21,976 bases of DNA from DASPRM01 sp035319065 (GTDB lineage: Bacteria; Acidobacteriota; Terriglobia; Terriglobales; Acidobacteriaceae), in assembly GCA_035319065.1 (NCBI GenBank), contig DATHDM010000357.1:1-21976 (forward strand), in the 5' to 3' direction. Shown here one piece after another: positions 15,951 to 21,976 of the stretch (position 1 is the stretch's first letter; the number at the start of each line of letters is the position of its first letter). Below the pieces are notes generated by a model. That model saw only the letters and a program-made list of their open reading frames with translations, did no database searches and had not been told where the DNA came from. The translations under genes and the position numbers were made by a program.

Positions 15951-17057
15951 TCAGACGGCGTGATAGGCACGCCGGCGGTCCATCACGTCGGCCAGGGCCT
16001 GCTCCACCAAGCTGCCGATCTCGCTGGTGTTGGCTTTGTACTTGGCCTTGCCGCGCATCAGGTCGGCGGTGCGGTGACCTGCATCCAGCACCTGGCGGAT
16101 TGCGTCTTCCACGTCGCGAGCCTCCTGCTGCAGCTCCGCGGTGTGACGCAGCAGCATCGCCGCAGTGGCGATCGCGCCCAGCGGGTTGGCGATCCCCTTG
16201 CCGGCGATGTCGGGGGCCGAGCCATGCACCGGCTCATAGAGATCGACGCTTCCTCCGATGGTGGCCGACGCCAGCATGCCCAGCGATCCGGTGATCACCG
16301 CCGCTTCGTCGGAGAGAATGTCGCCGAAGAGGTTTTCTGTGAGCACCACGTCAAAGCTGGTGGGATTGGTGACCAGTTTCATGGCGCAGGCATCCACGTA
16401 CATGTGCTCGAGCTGAACGTCGCGGAAATCCCTGGCCATCACGGTAACCACCTGACGCCAGAGCTGCGAGGTTTCGAGCACGTTGGCCTTATCCACCGAG
16501 GTCACTTTCTTGCTCCGCGAACGCGCCGCTTCGAAGGCAATGCGCGCTACCCGCTCGATCTCTTCCACCGAGTAGCGCATGGTGTTGTAAGCGGCTTCCC
16601 GGTTCGCGCCCACGAACCCCCGTGGCTCGCCGAAGTAGAGCCCGCCCAGAAGCTCGCGTACGAACAGGACGTTGGCTCCCTTCACGACCTCCGCCCTTAG
16701 CGGCGAGGAGTCCACGATCGCGTCATAGCAGATTGCGGGCCGCAGATTTGCGAACCCTCCCAGCGCCCTGCGCAGGCCCAGCAGCCCCGCTTCCGGCCGC
16801 TTCTCGGGAGGCAGAGCGTCAAACTCCGGGCTTCCGACCGCGCCCAGGAACACGGCATCGCTCTCGAGGCAGGTCTCAAGGGTAGTGCCGGGCAAAGGCG
16901 TGCCCGCCTCCTTTATCGCGGCTCCACCAATCAATCTCTCGGTGAACTGGAAGTCGTAACCCCGGTCCTCGGCCACGGCGCGCAAAATGCGGACTGCTTC
17001 CCGGGTCACCTCAAGGCCAATTCCATCGCCGGGCAGGACAGCGATCTTCAGCTTCAC
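15951..17057 (-). CDS. leuB: 3-isopropylmalate dehydrogenase
   Basis: LeuB oxidises 3-isopropylmalate with NAD+ and the product decarboxylates to 2-oxoisocaproate. Conserved segments are IAVLPGDGIGLEV at the N-terminus, LLGLRRALGGFANLRP, FVRELLGGLYFGEPRG, SVDKANVLETSQLWR, HMYVDACAMKLV, ENLFGDILSDEAAV and EPVHGSAPDIAGKGIANP. GTG at 17057 gives 368 residues, the usual length, with GAAGG just upstream. An ATG at 17135 in the same frame has a fair GAGG site but would add 26 residues with no family counterpart (MGARSAQNNSRSPRA...), encoded by palindrome-containing DNA. I prefer the GTG. Confidence 0.95.
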   Translation of the reverse strand: MKLKIAVLPGDGIGLEVTREAVRILRAVAEDRGYDFQFTERLIGGAAIKEAGTPLPGTTLETCLESDAVFLGAVGSPEFDALPPEKRPEAGLLGLRRALGGFANLRPAICYDAIVDSSPLRAEVVKGANVLFVRELLGGLYFGEPRGFVGANREAAYNTMRYSVEEIERVARIAFEAARSRSKKVTSVDKANVLETSQLWRQVVTVMARDFRDVQLEHMYVDACAMKLVTNPTSFDVVLTENLFGDILSDEAAVITGSLGMLASATIGGSVDLYEPVHGSAPDIAGKGIANPLGAIATAAMLLRHTAELQQEARDVEDAIRQVLDAGHRTADLMRGKAKYKANTSEIGSLVEQALADVMDRRRAYHAV

Positions 17058-17090
17058 GCTGCCTTCAGGGACGCCTGGGGCGGCGCGGCG

Positions 17091-17102
17091 AGCCCGCGGG
17101 CT
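17091..17102. repeat. Perfect palindrome in the leuA-leuB gap
   Basis: AGCCCGCGGGCT is a perfect 12-base palindrome between leuA and the preferred leuB start. Nearby TTCTGAGCGGAGCGGG looks like a fragment of a dispersed intergenic repeat. The remainder of 17058-17233 holds no convincing gene. Confidence 0.4.
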
Positions 17103-17233
17103 TCGACTGTTGTTCTGAGCGGAGCGGGCGCCCATTGTCTTGACCTCACTCTTTTCTGTGTCAGGCAGGTGCGCGGTCGAAGAACCTGGCGTCCTCCGGC
17201 TTGCGCGCGCGTTGAAGCGAGCAAAGCGCCGGC

Positions 17234-18466
17234 CTAGGCATTTCCGGCGCGCTGCTGCGCCAGGACCCCAGGATCCGACGCCGGTTTCATCTGCGGAACC
17301 ACGCTGGCATCAAACTCTTCGCGGATGATGGCGATCAGATGCCGGTCTTCGACCACCTTCACCTGGTCGGCCAGGGCCACAAAGCGCTTGTAGATGCGAT
17401 CCAGGTCGCGGCGCTCGAAGGAGTAGCCCAGTTCCGCGCACCTTAGGCCCAGCGCATGCCGACCGGAGTGCTTGCCCAGCACCAGCTTGGTCTCCGGCAC
17501 ACCCACCGACTGCGGGGTCATGATCTCGTAGGTCAGCGGGTTCTTGATCACCCCATCCTGGTGGATTCCGGCTTCGTGGGCAAAGGCGTTGCGCCCCACG
17601 ATTGCCTTGTTGGGCTGCACGGGAACATGCGTGATCTCCGTCAGCAGGCAACTGGTGGGGAACAGCTCCTCGCTTCTCACTTCGGTGTCGTAGGGCATCA
17701 CGTCCGGCCGCACCCGCAGCGCCATGACAATCTCTTCCAGGGATGCGTTTCCGGCGCGCTCGCCGATTCCGTTGATGGTGCACTCCACCTGCCGCGCTCC
17801 GGCTTCGACCGCAGCGATCGAGTTCGCCACCGCCAGTCCCAGATCGTTGTGACAGTGGGCGGAAATCACCACTTCAGGGTGGTCGCGCCGCGTGCACGCT
17901 ACTACCGCCTGGATGATGCGCGCCATCTCCCGCGGCACGGTGTAGCCCACGGTGTCCGGGATATTGACGGTGGTGGCGCCGGCGTCTACTACCGCCTGGG
18001 CGACCTCGCAGAGGAAGTCCAGCTCCGTTCGGGTGGCGTCCTCCGGGGAGAATTCCACGTCGCGGCACAGCGAGCGCGCATAGGCAACCAACTCCGCCGC
18101 CTGGCGCAGGCAGTGCTGGCGCGACATCTTGAGCTTGTAGTGGAGATGAATATCCGAGGTGGCCAGGAAAACGTGGATCCGCGGGCGCGCGGCAGTCTTC
18201 ACCGCATGCCAGGCGCGCTCGATGTCCATATGCGTGGCCCGAGCCAGCCCAGCAACAATCGGACGCCGTACCTGCTCTGCTACCGCCTGCACCGCCTCGA
18301 AGTCCCCGTGGGAGGAGATAGGGAAGCCGGCTTCGATCACATCCACCCCAAGTCGATCGAGCTGCCGCGCCAAGCGCAGCTTTTCCTGCAGGTTCATGCT
18401 GCAACCAGGGGACTGCTCGCCGTCACGCAGGGTGGTATCGAAGATGGTTACTCGTGCTCGCTCCAT
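17234..18466 (-). CDS. leuA: 2-isopropylmalate synthase lacking the C-terminal regulatory domain
   Basis: LeuA condenses 2-oxoisovalerate with acetyl-CoA, the first committed step to leucine. The catalytic TIM barrel is intact: FDTTLRDGEQSPGCS (Asp10, Arg14), VDVIEAGFP, and the metal ligands in ISAHCHNDLG (His204, His206). GIGERAGNASLEEIV follows, and the linker subdomain has FAHEAGIHQDG and LGKHSGRHAL. The protein ends at residue 410, just after the linker subdomain (HLIAIIREEF). Typical LeuA is about 490-520 residues, with a LeuA dimerisation/leucine-binding domain, which is absent here. Only 176 bases separate the stop from leuB, so a frameshifted domain cannot be hidden there. GGAGAGG precedes the ATG. 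Feedback insensitivity is inferred; a homocitrate or citramalate synthase role is possible but less likely given the leuBCD neighbours. Confidence 0.93.
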   Translation of the reverse strand: MERARVTIFDTTLRDGEQSPGCSMNLQEKLRLARQLDRLGVDVIEAGFPISSHGDFEAVQAVAEQVRRPIVAGLARATHMDIERAWHAVKTAARPRIHVFLATSDIHLHYKLKMSRQHCLRQAAELVAYARSLCRDVEFSPEDATRTELDFLCEVAQAVVDAGATTVNIPDTVGYTVPREMARIIQAVVACTRRDHPEVVISAHCHNDLGLAVANSIAAVEAGARQVECTINGIGERAGNASLEEIVMALRVRPDVMPYDTEVRSEELFPTSCLLTEITHVPVQPNKAIVGRNAFAHEAGIHQDGVIKNPLTYEIMTPQSVGVPETKLVLGKHSGRHALGLRCAELGYSFERRDLDRIYKRFVALADQVKVVEDRHLIAIIREEFDASVVPQMKPASDPGVLAQQRAGNA

Positions 18467-18503
18467 CAGGGGCCTCTCCTACTTCGGAACTCAAAGCCAA
18501 GAC

Positions 18504-18517
18504 CTTGAATCTTCAAG
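18504..18517. promoter_or_regulatory. Palindrome in the leuA leader, possible operator
   Basis: CTTGAA and TTCAAG flank two bases. The two-base centre is too short for an RNA hairpin loop but suits a dimeric protein. It lies 38 bases before the leuA ATG, below the predicted promoter, where a repressor could act. Confidence 0.3.
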
Positions 18518-18533
18518 CCTAGCGTGTCCTTCC

Positions 18534-18563
18534 GATAAAGCAAGCTTATAGTTATTTGCTCAA
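18534..18563 (-). promoter_or_regulatory. Candidate leuA promoter
   Basis: On the - strand TTGAGC (complement of 18558-18563) and TTTATC (complement of 18534-18539) are 18 bases apart. The LysR-type palindrome 18564-18580 abuts the -35 box, the usual place for a LysR activator to bind. Both boxes are imperfect, which fits an activator-dependent promoter. Confidence 0.4.
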
Positions 18564-18580
18564 CATAAGAATAGATTATG
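18564..18580. promoter_or_regulatory. LysR-type T-N11-A operator between leuA and the regulator gene
   Basis: CATAA and TTATG flank seven bases, and the core TAA-N7-TTA fits the T-N11-A rule for LysR-family sites. It sits in a strikingly AT-rich stretch (about 18541-18600) in an otherwise GC-rich window. A wider CTTATA/TATAAG pair (18545-18550 and 18582-18587) surrounds it. The site could serve activation of leuA and autoregulation of the regulator. Confidence 0.5.
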
Positions 18581-18626
18581 ATATAAGTGATGCTTTCATC
18601 CCTGGCCCTCCTCTAAAGGAACGCCT

Positions 18627-19544
18627 ATGGACCTGTTTCAACTGGAAACTTTCCTCGCTGTTGCCCGCGAAGGCAGCTTTTCCCGCGCCGCCAAGAAGCT
18701 CTATCGCACCCAACCGGCCGTCAGTCAGGCGGTGCGCAAGCTGGAGGAAGAGCTAGGGGAGCCCCTGTTTGACCGCTCCTCCCGTGAGGGCATCCTCACC
18801 GCTTCCGGCAAAGTGCTGGAGAACTATGCTGAAAAGCTGCTCAACATGCGTGGGGAGGCGCTCAACGCCCTGGAAGAGCTGCGCCAGCTCAACAAAGGGA
18901 AGCTTTCGATTGCCGCCAACGAGCTGACCTGCCTCTACCTGCTGCCGGTGCTCAACGAGTTTCGCCGTCTCTCTCCTATGATTAAGGTCACCATCCAACG
19001 CTCGCTCGCCAGCCAAATTCCCGACGATCTGCTGAACCACAACGCCGAGCTTGGAGTTTTGACCTTCCGTCCCGAAGACCCGCTGTTGAAATCCATAGTC
19101 GTGTACCGCGACGAGTTGTGCTTCGTGATTCCTCCCAACCATCCCCTGGCCACAAGCGACGAGGTACACATCCATCAGCTCGGTTCGGAGTACTTTGTGG
19201 CCCACCATGTGAACTCGCCCTACCGCGAAAAGGTGCTGGAGACCTTCCAGCGCAAGAAAGTTCCGTTGCACATGGACATCGAGCTGCCCACCACCGAGGC
19301 CATAAAGAAATTTGTTGCCATGGGCAACGGCGTGGCGCTGATCCCCAGCATCTGCGTGGAAGCCGAGGTGTCGCGCGGCGAACTGGTGCGCATCTCCGTC
19401 CCCGAGCTGGCGTTCGAGCGCAAGCTGCGGCTGGTATATCGCAAGGGCGCCAGCCTCTCGCACGCCGCGCAAGCGTTCCTCAAGGTGGCGGAAGCGCATG
19501 CCCAGCGCGAAGACGGCCGCTACCTCTACCAGGTGGAGAAGTAG
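18627..19544 (+). CDS. LysR-family transcriptional regulator, divergent from leuA
   Basis: The 305-residue protein has the LysR winged helix-turn-helix at 1-60 (MDLFQLETFLAVAREGSFS, then the recognition helix TQPAVSQAVRKLEEELGEPLFDR). A linker helix and a periplasmic-binding-protein-like effector domain (about 90-295) follow. The effector domain includes LSIAANELTCLYLLPVLNEF and the C-terminal motif MGNGVALIPSICVE. The divergent position next to leuA, with a T-N11-A palindrome between them, makes regulation of leuABCD likely by the usual LysR logic; the effector (perhaps 2-isopropylmalate or a branched-chain intermediate) is a guess. AAAGGAA is about five bases before the ATG. No specific subfamily name can be given safely. 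Confidence 0.93.
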   Translation: MDLFQLETFLAVAREGSFSRAAKKLYRTQPAVSQAVRKLEEELGEPLFDRSSREGILTASGKVLENYAEKLLNMRGEALNALEELRQLNKGKLSIAANELTCLYLLPVLNEFRRLSPMIKVTIQRSLASQIPDDLLNHNAELGVLTFRPEDPLLKSIVVYRDELCFVIPPNHPLATSDEVHIHQLGSEYFVAHHVNSPYREKVLETFQRKKVPLHMDIELPTTEAIKKFVAMGNGVALIPSICVEAEVSRGELVRISVPELAFERKLRLVYRKGASLSHAAQAFLKVAEAHAQREDGRYLYQVEK

Positions 19545-19626
19545 AGCCATCTGGCGGGCGCGATCGCAAGCGGAAGGCCGCAGGCGATATCCCGAGCGCA
19601 GCGAGGGGATGTGCTTTTCCATGTAG

Positions 19627-19646
19627 CGCGGACAGTCCTGTCCGCG
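19627..19646. repeat. Perfect hairpin GCGGACAG-CTGTCCGC, dispersed-repeat candidate
   Basis: CGCGGACAG (19627-19635) and CTGTCCGCG (19638-19646) are a perfect nine-base inverted repeat with a TC centre. Just before it, 19585-19606 holds a second repeat-like string (TATCCCGAGCGCAGCGAGGG), which I recall as common in acidobacterial spacers. It lies between the LysR gene and the methyltransferase gene and may also end the LysR transcript. The rest of 19545-19772 shows no gene. Confidence 0.55.
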
Positions 19647-19772
19647 GGCCGGTGTTTAAGCCCTGAGTGGCACGGATGTCGTCACCGCCGGGCCCCGGGG
19701 TTGTCCGGTTCTGCTTTGCCTTCCCGCTCTGGACGGTTAATATCTCTCCCTTGCTGAGATGGTGAACTGTCC

Positions 19773-20567
19773 TTGCTCCTGTCACAGAAACCAGACTACG
19801 GCATCGACTCCCCGGGCATCATCATCGGCCAGTTCGTGATTGCCGCCGCCCTGCTGCTGGTGGCCGCCTTCGTTCCCAAGATCCTGATGGTGCACATCCG
19901 CTGGGGCGCCCTGGTGGTGGGGCTGTACTTCCTCTACAGCGGCGTGAACATGATCTTCTACAGCAAGTACGGCAAACTGGAGCTGCGGGAGGAGCTGCTG
20001 AACTCCATTCCCTGGCGGGGAGACGAGGCGGTCCTGGACGTGGGTTGCGGACGCGGACTGCTTACGGTGGGAGCGGCCCGGCGGCTGACCTCGGGCAACG
20101 CGGTGGGTGTGGATCTGTGGGAGCCCAAGGCGATCACCGGCAACCGGCCGGAGTCGGTGCTGGAGAATGCCGCCGCCGAGGGGGTGGCCGACCGGGTCAC
20201 GGTGAAGCGGGGTGACGCGCGCCAGCTCCCCTTTCCCGACTGCTCGTTTGACGTGATCCTCTCCAATTTCGTGGTCCACGAGGTGGAGACGGCAGAGGAG
20301 CGGCGCCAGATTTTGAAGGAGATGGTGCGCGTGCTCCGCCCCGGGGGACGCGTCGCCCTCATCGACTTCATCTTCACCGGCCAGTGCGTGGCCGACTTGC
20401 GCAGCTACGGCTTTGCCGACGCCCGCCGCGATCGCATGGGCAAGCTGGGCTTCTGGGCGGGAGCGCTGCTCACCTTCGGCGCCGTGCAGCTCTACCAGGT
20501 CAGCGCCACCAAACCCCACACCGTCGCGCAACCGTTGACGCCACCCTTCGCTAGCGACGAGATTTGA
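19773..20567 (+). CDS. Membrane-anchored class I SAM-dependent methyltransferase
   Basis: This 264-residue protein has two N-terminal membrane helices (about 16-36 and 42-62), followed by a class I SAM methyltransferase domain. The domain has motif I LDVGCGRG (88-95), the acidic end of strand 2 (VGVDLWEP), motif II GDARQLPFPDCSFDVILSNFVVHE, and motif III RVLRPGGRVALIDF. This is the Methyltransf_11/25 type. The membrane anchor suggests a lipid or quinone-like substrate at the membrane, but that is inference. The frame has a stop at 19755, so the start must be TTG 19773 or a rarer codon just before; the Shine-Dalgarno is weak. It converges on ilvC with only 21 bases between the stops. Its placement beside ilv and leu genes gives no clear metabolic link. 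Confidence 0.87.
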   Translation: MLLSQKPDYGIDSPGIIIGQFVIAAALLLVAAFVPKILMVHIRWGALVVGLYFLYSGVNMIFYSKYGKLELREELLNSIPWRGDEAVLDVGCGRGLLTVGAARRLTSGNAVGVDLWEPKAITGNRPESVLENAAAEGVADRVTVKRGDARQLPFPDCSFDVILSNFVVHEVETAEERRQILKEMVRVLRPGGRVALIDFIFTGQCVADLRSYGFADARRDRMGKLGFWAGALLTFGAVQLYQVSATKPHTVAQPLTPPFASDEI

Positions 20568-20588
20568 GGCTTCTGAGCCGCGCAACGC

Positions 20589-21626
20589 CTACTTCGACAC
20601 GACCGCTGCCTGGCTGGACTCGGGAGTTACATTGACCGGCTTCAGGAAGGGCATCATGGCGCGCAGTTGTGCTCCCACCTGCTCGATCAGCGCCGTCTGT
20701 TCTTCCTTGCGCTTGGCGTTGAACCACGGACGCCCGGCTTCGTTTTCGGCGATCCATTTCCTGGCGTAGGTGCCATCCTGGATCTCCTTCAGCATCTGCT
20801 TCATCTCTTTGCGCGTGGCGTCGGTGATGATGCGGGCGCCGCCGGTATAGTCGCCATGCTCAGCAGTGTCGCTGACCGAATAACGCATGTAATTCAGCCC
20901 GCCCTGATAAATCAGATCGACGATCAGCTTCAGCTCGTGCAGGCACTCGAAGTAGGCGATCTCGGGCTGGTAGCCGGCGTCCACCAGCGTCTGGAAGGCT
21001 GACTTGATCAGCGCGCTCACTCCTCCGCAGAGCACGGTCTGCTCGCCGAACAGGTCGGTCTCGGTTTCCTCGGCGAAGGTGGTTTCCAGAACGCCGGCGC
21101 GCGTGGTGCCCAGCGCCTTGGCGTAGGAGAGGGTCAGATCGCGGGCTTTGCCGGTCGCATCCTGGTGTATGGCGATCAGCGCGGGCGTGCCCGCGCCTTC
21201 ACGATACAACTCGCGCACGCGATGGCCGGGGGCCTTGGGCGCCACCATGGTGACGTCAACATTCTTCGGAGGCACGATGGTGCCAAAGCGGATGTTGAAG
21301 CCGTGGGCGAACATCAGCATCTTGCCCGCGCCGAGGAAGGGCTCGACGGAGGTGCGGTAGAGCTGCGGCTGCCCCGTGTCGGGAGTCAGGATCATGATCA
21401 CATCCGCCCAGTTGGCGGCGTCGGCCACCGAGTTGACGGTCAGGCCCGACGATTGCGCCTTGGCGCGCGAACTCGAGTTCGGCGCGAGGCCGACCCGCAC
21501 CTCTACTCCGCTGTCTTTCAGGTTCAGGGCGTGCGCGTGCCCCTGCGATCCGTAACCGATGATGGCAACCTTCTTCTTCTGGATCAGGGAAAGGTCGGCG
21601 TCGTCATCGTGGTAAACCTTGGCCAT
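20589..21626 (-). CDS. ilvC: Ketol-acid reductoisomerase (class I, NADPH-type)
   Basis: IlvC isomerises and reduces acetolactate or acetohydroxybutyrate in valine, leucine and isoleucine synthesis. The 345-residue length is the short class I form. The Rossmann motif is GYGSQGHAHALN (24-35). The beta2-alphaB loop VGLAPNSSSRAKA carries Ser51-53, which normally bind the NADPH phosphate. Active-site residues are present: His108 (FAHGFNI), Asp191 and Glu195 (ETDLFGEQ), Glu227 and Glu231 (FECLHELKL), Ser252 (YSVSDTAEHGD). AGGAGA lies about six bases before the ATG. It follows ilvN after 89 bases, probably in the same transcript. Confidence 0.98.
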   Translation of the reverse strand: MAKVYHDDDADLSLIQKKKVAIIGYGSQGHAHALNLKDSGVEVRVGLAPNSSSRAKAQSSGLTVNSVADAANWADVIMILTPDTGQPQLYRTSVEPFLGAGKMLMFAHGFNIRFGTIVPPKNVDVTMVAPKAPGHRVRELYREGAGTPALIAIHQDATGKARDLTLSYAKALGTTRAGVLETTFAEETETDLFGEQTVLCGGVSALIKSAFQTLVDAGYQPEIAYFECLHELKLIVDLIYQGGLNYMRYSVSDTAEHGDYTGGARIITDATRKEMKQMLKEIQDGTYARKWIAENEAGRPWFNAKRKEEQTALIEQVGAQLRAMMPFLKPVNVTPESSQAAVVSK

Positions 21627-21715
21627 GGGAGTCTCCTGTATTTGTCATCATGGGATGGGACGAGTGCCCAATCTTAATCTTCCTTTTTGGCGAGTGCAGG
21701 CCCTCCGGATTCCGG

Positions 21716-21976
21716 TCACACCGAGTAGGCCACGTCGTCGCCGCCCTCTTCATAGACCGAGGGCGCGGTCTCGCTGATTCCACCACCCGCGCTCTTGCTG
21801 CCGCGGGCCATGGCGACGCGGCCGGTGCGCACCATCTCCAGCACGCCGTAGGGCCGCAGCACCTCCAGCAGGCCATCGATCTTATCCTCGGTGCCGGTGA
21901 TCTCGACGATGATCGACTCCGGCGCAACGTCTACCACCCGCGCACGGAAGACGTGCGCCAGCTGCAGAATGTGCGA
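21716..21976 (-). CDS. ilvN: Acetolactate synthase small (regulatory) subunit, 5'-partial
   Basis: This is the C-terminal part of IlvN/IlvH, which activates the acetolactate synthase catalytic subunit and confers valine feedback control. The frame is open to the window edge, so the GTG at 21937 is internal. The visible 86 residues begin SHILQLAHVFRARVVDVAPES and continue EITGTEDKIDGLLEVLRPYGVLEMVRTGRVAMARG. This is the end of the ACT domain plus the ALS_ss_C domain start, with a short Gly/Ser-rich end EEGGDDVAYSV. ilvC follows on the same strand. The ilvB gene would be expected further right, outside the window. Confidence 0.93.
   Translation of the reverse strand, partial: SHILQLAHVFRARVVDVAPESIIVEITGTEDKIDGLLEVLRPYGVLEMVRTGRVAMARGSKSAGGGISETAPSVYEEGGDDVAYSV

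Noticed and set aside
18466..18543. A 25-codon leader-like frame before leuA (TTG start, TGA overlapping the leuA ATG) with five Leu codons
   Set aside because: The Leu codons are scattered rather than in a run, there is no Shine-Dalgarno, and no terminator/antiterminator pair follows, so leucine attenuation is not supported.

Overview
The window reads as a high-GC bacterial chromosome segment, most likely from the Acidobacteriota. This is inferred from several traits together: an alternative complex III (ACIII) operon joined to an A2-type caa3 oxidase, a VWFA protein of the kind expanded in Acidobacteria, a pair of PEP-CTERM surface proteins, and GC-rich palindromic spacer repeats. No rRNA, tRNA, CRISPR array, insertion sequence or integrase was seen.

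Region 1 (1-8469, all + strand) is a tightly packed respiratory operon: actC (5' end outside the window), actD, actE, actF, an unnamed single-span membrane protein, a SCO copper chaperone, and cytochrome c oxidase subunits II (with a fused cytochrome c), I, III and IV. Most junctions overlap or are a few bases apart. ACIII oxidises quinol and passes electrons through the ActE haem to the CoxB haem/CuA and on to the haem-copper site. SCO probably loads CuA. The unnamed protein is a candidate accessory subunit or assembly factor.

Region 2 (8470-10999) holds a zinc-ribbon single-pass membrane protein and an outer-membrane beta-barrel protein of the BBP2 porin type. It ends in a nested hairpin repeat between convergent genes.

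Region 3 (11000-13669, - strand) holds two paralogous PEP-CTERM proteins, each behind its own well-formed sigma70-type promoter. The two promoters and the leader below them are visibly related, so gene and control region seem to have duplicated together. A secreted VWFA protein lies upstream. No exosortase is present here.

Region 4 (13876-21976) is branched-chain amino-acid synthesis. leuA-leuB-leuC-leuD run leftward and convert 2-oxoisovalerate to the leucine precursor. A LysR regulator is divergent from leuA, with a T-N11-A palindrome in the AT-rich gap. LeuA lacks the C-terminal leucine-sensing domain. Further right, a membrane-anchored SAM methyltransferase (+) converges on ilvC, which is preceded by the 3' part of ilvN (cut by the window edge). 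ilvN and ilvC supply the common valine/isoleucine/leucine steps, so regulator and methyltransferase sit between two parts of one pathway.

The strongest candidates for new biology are the unnamed protein in the ACIII/oxidase operon, the LeuA without a regulatory domain next to a dedicated LysR gene, and the duplicated PEP-CTERM gene-plus-promoter units.
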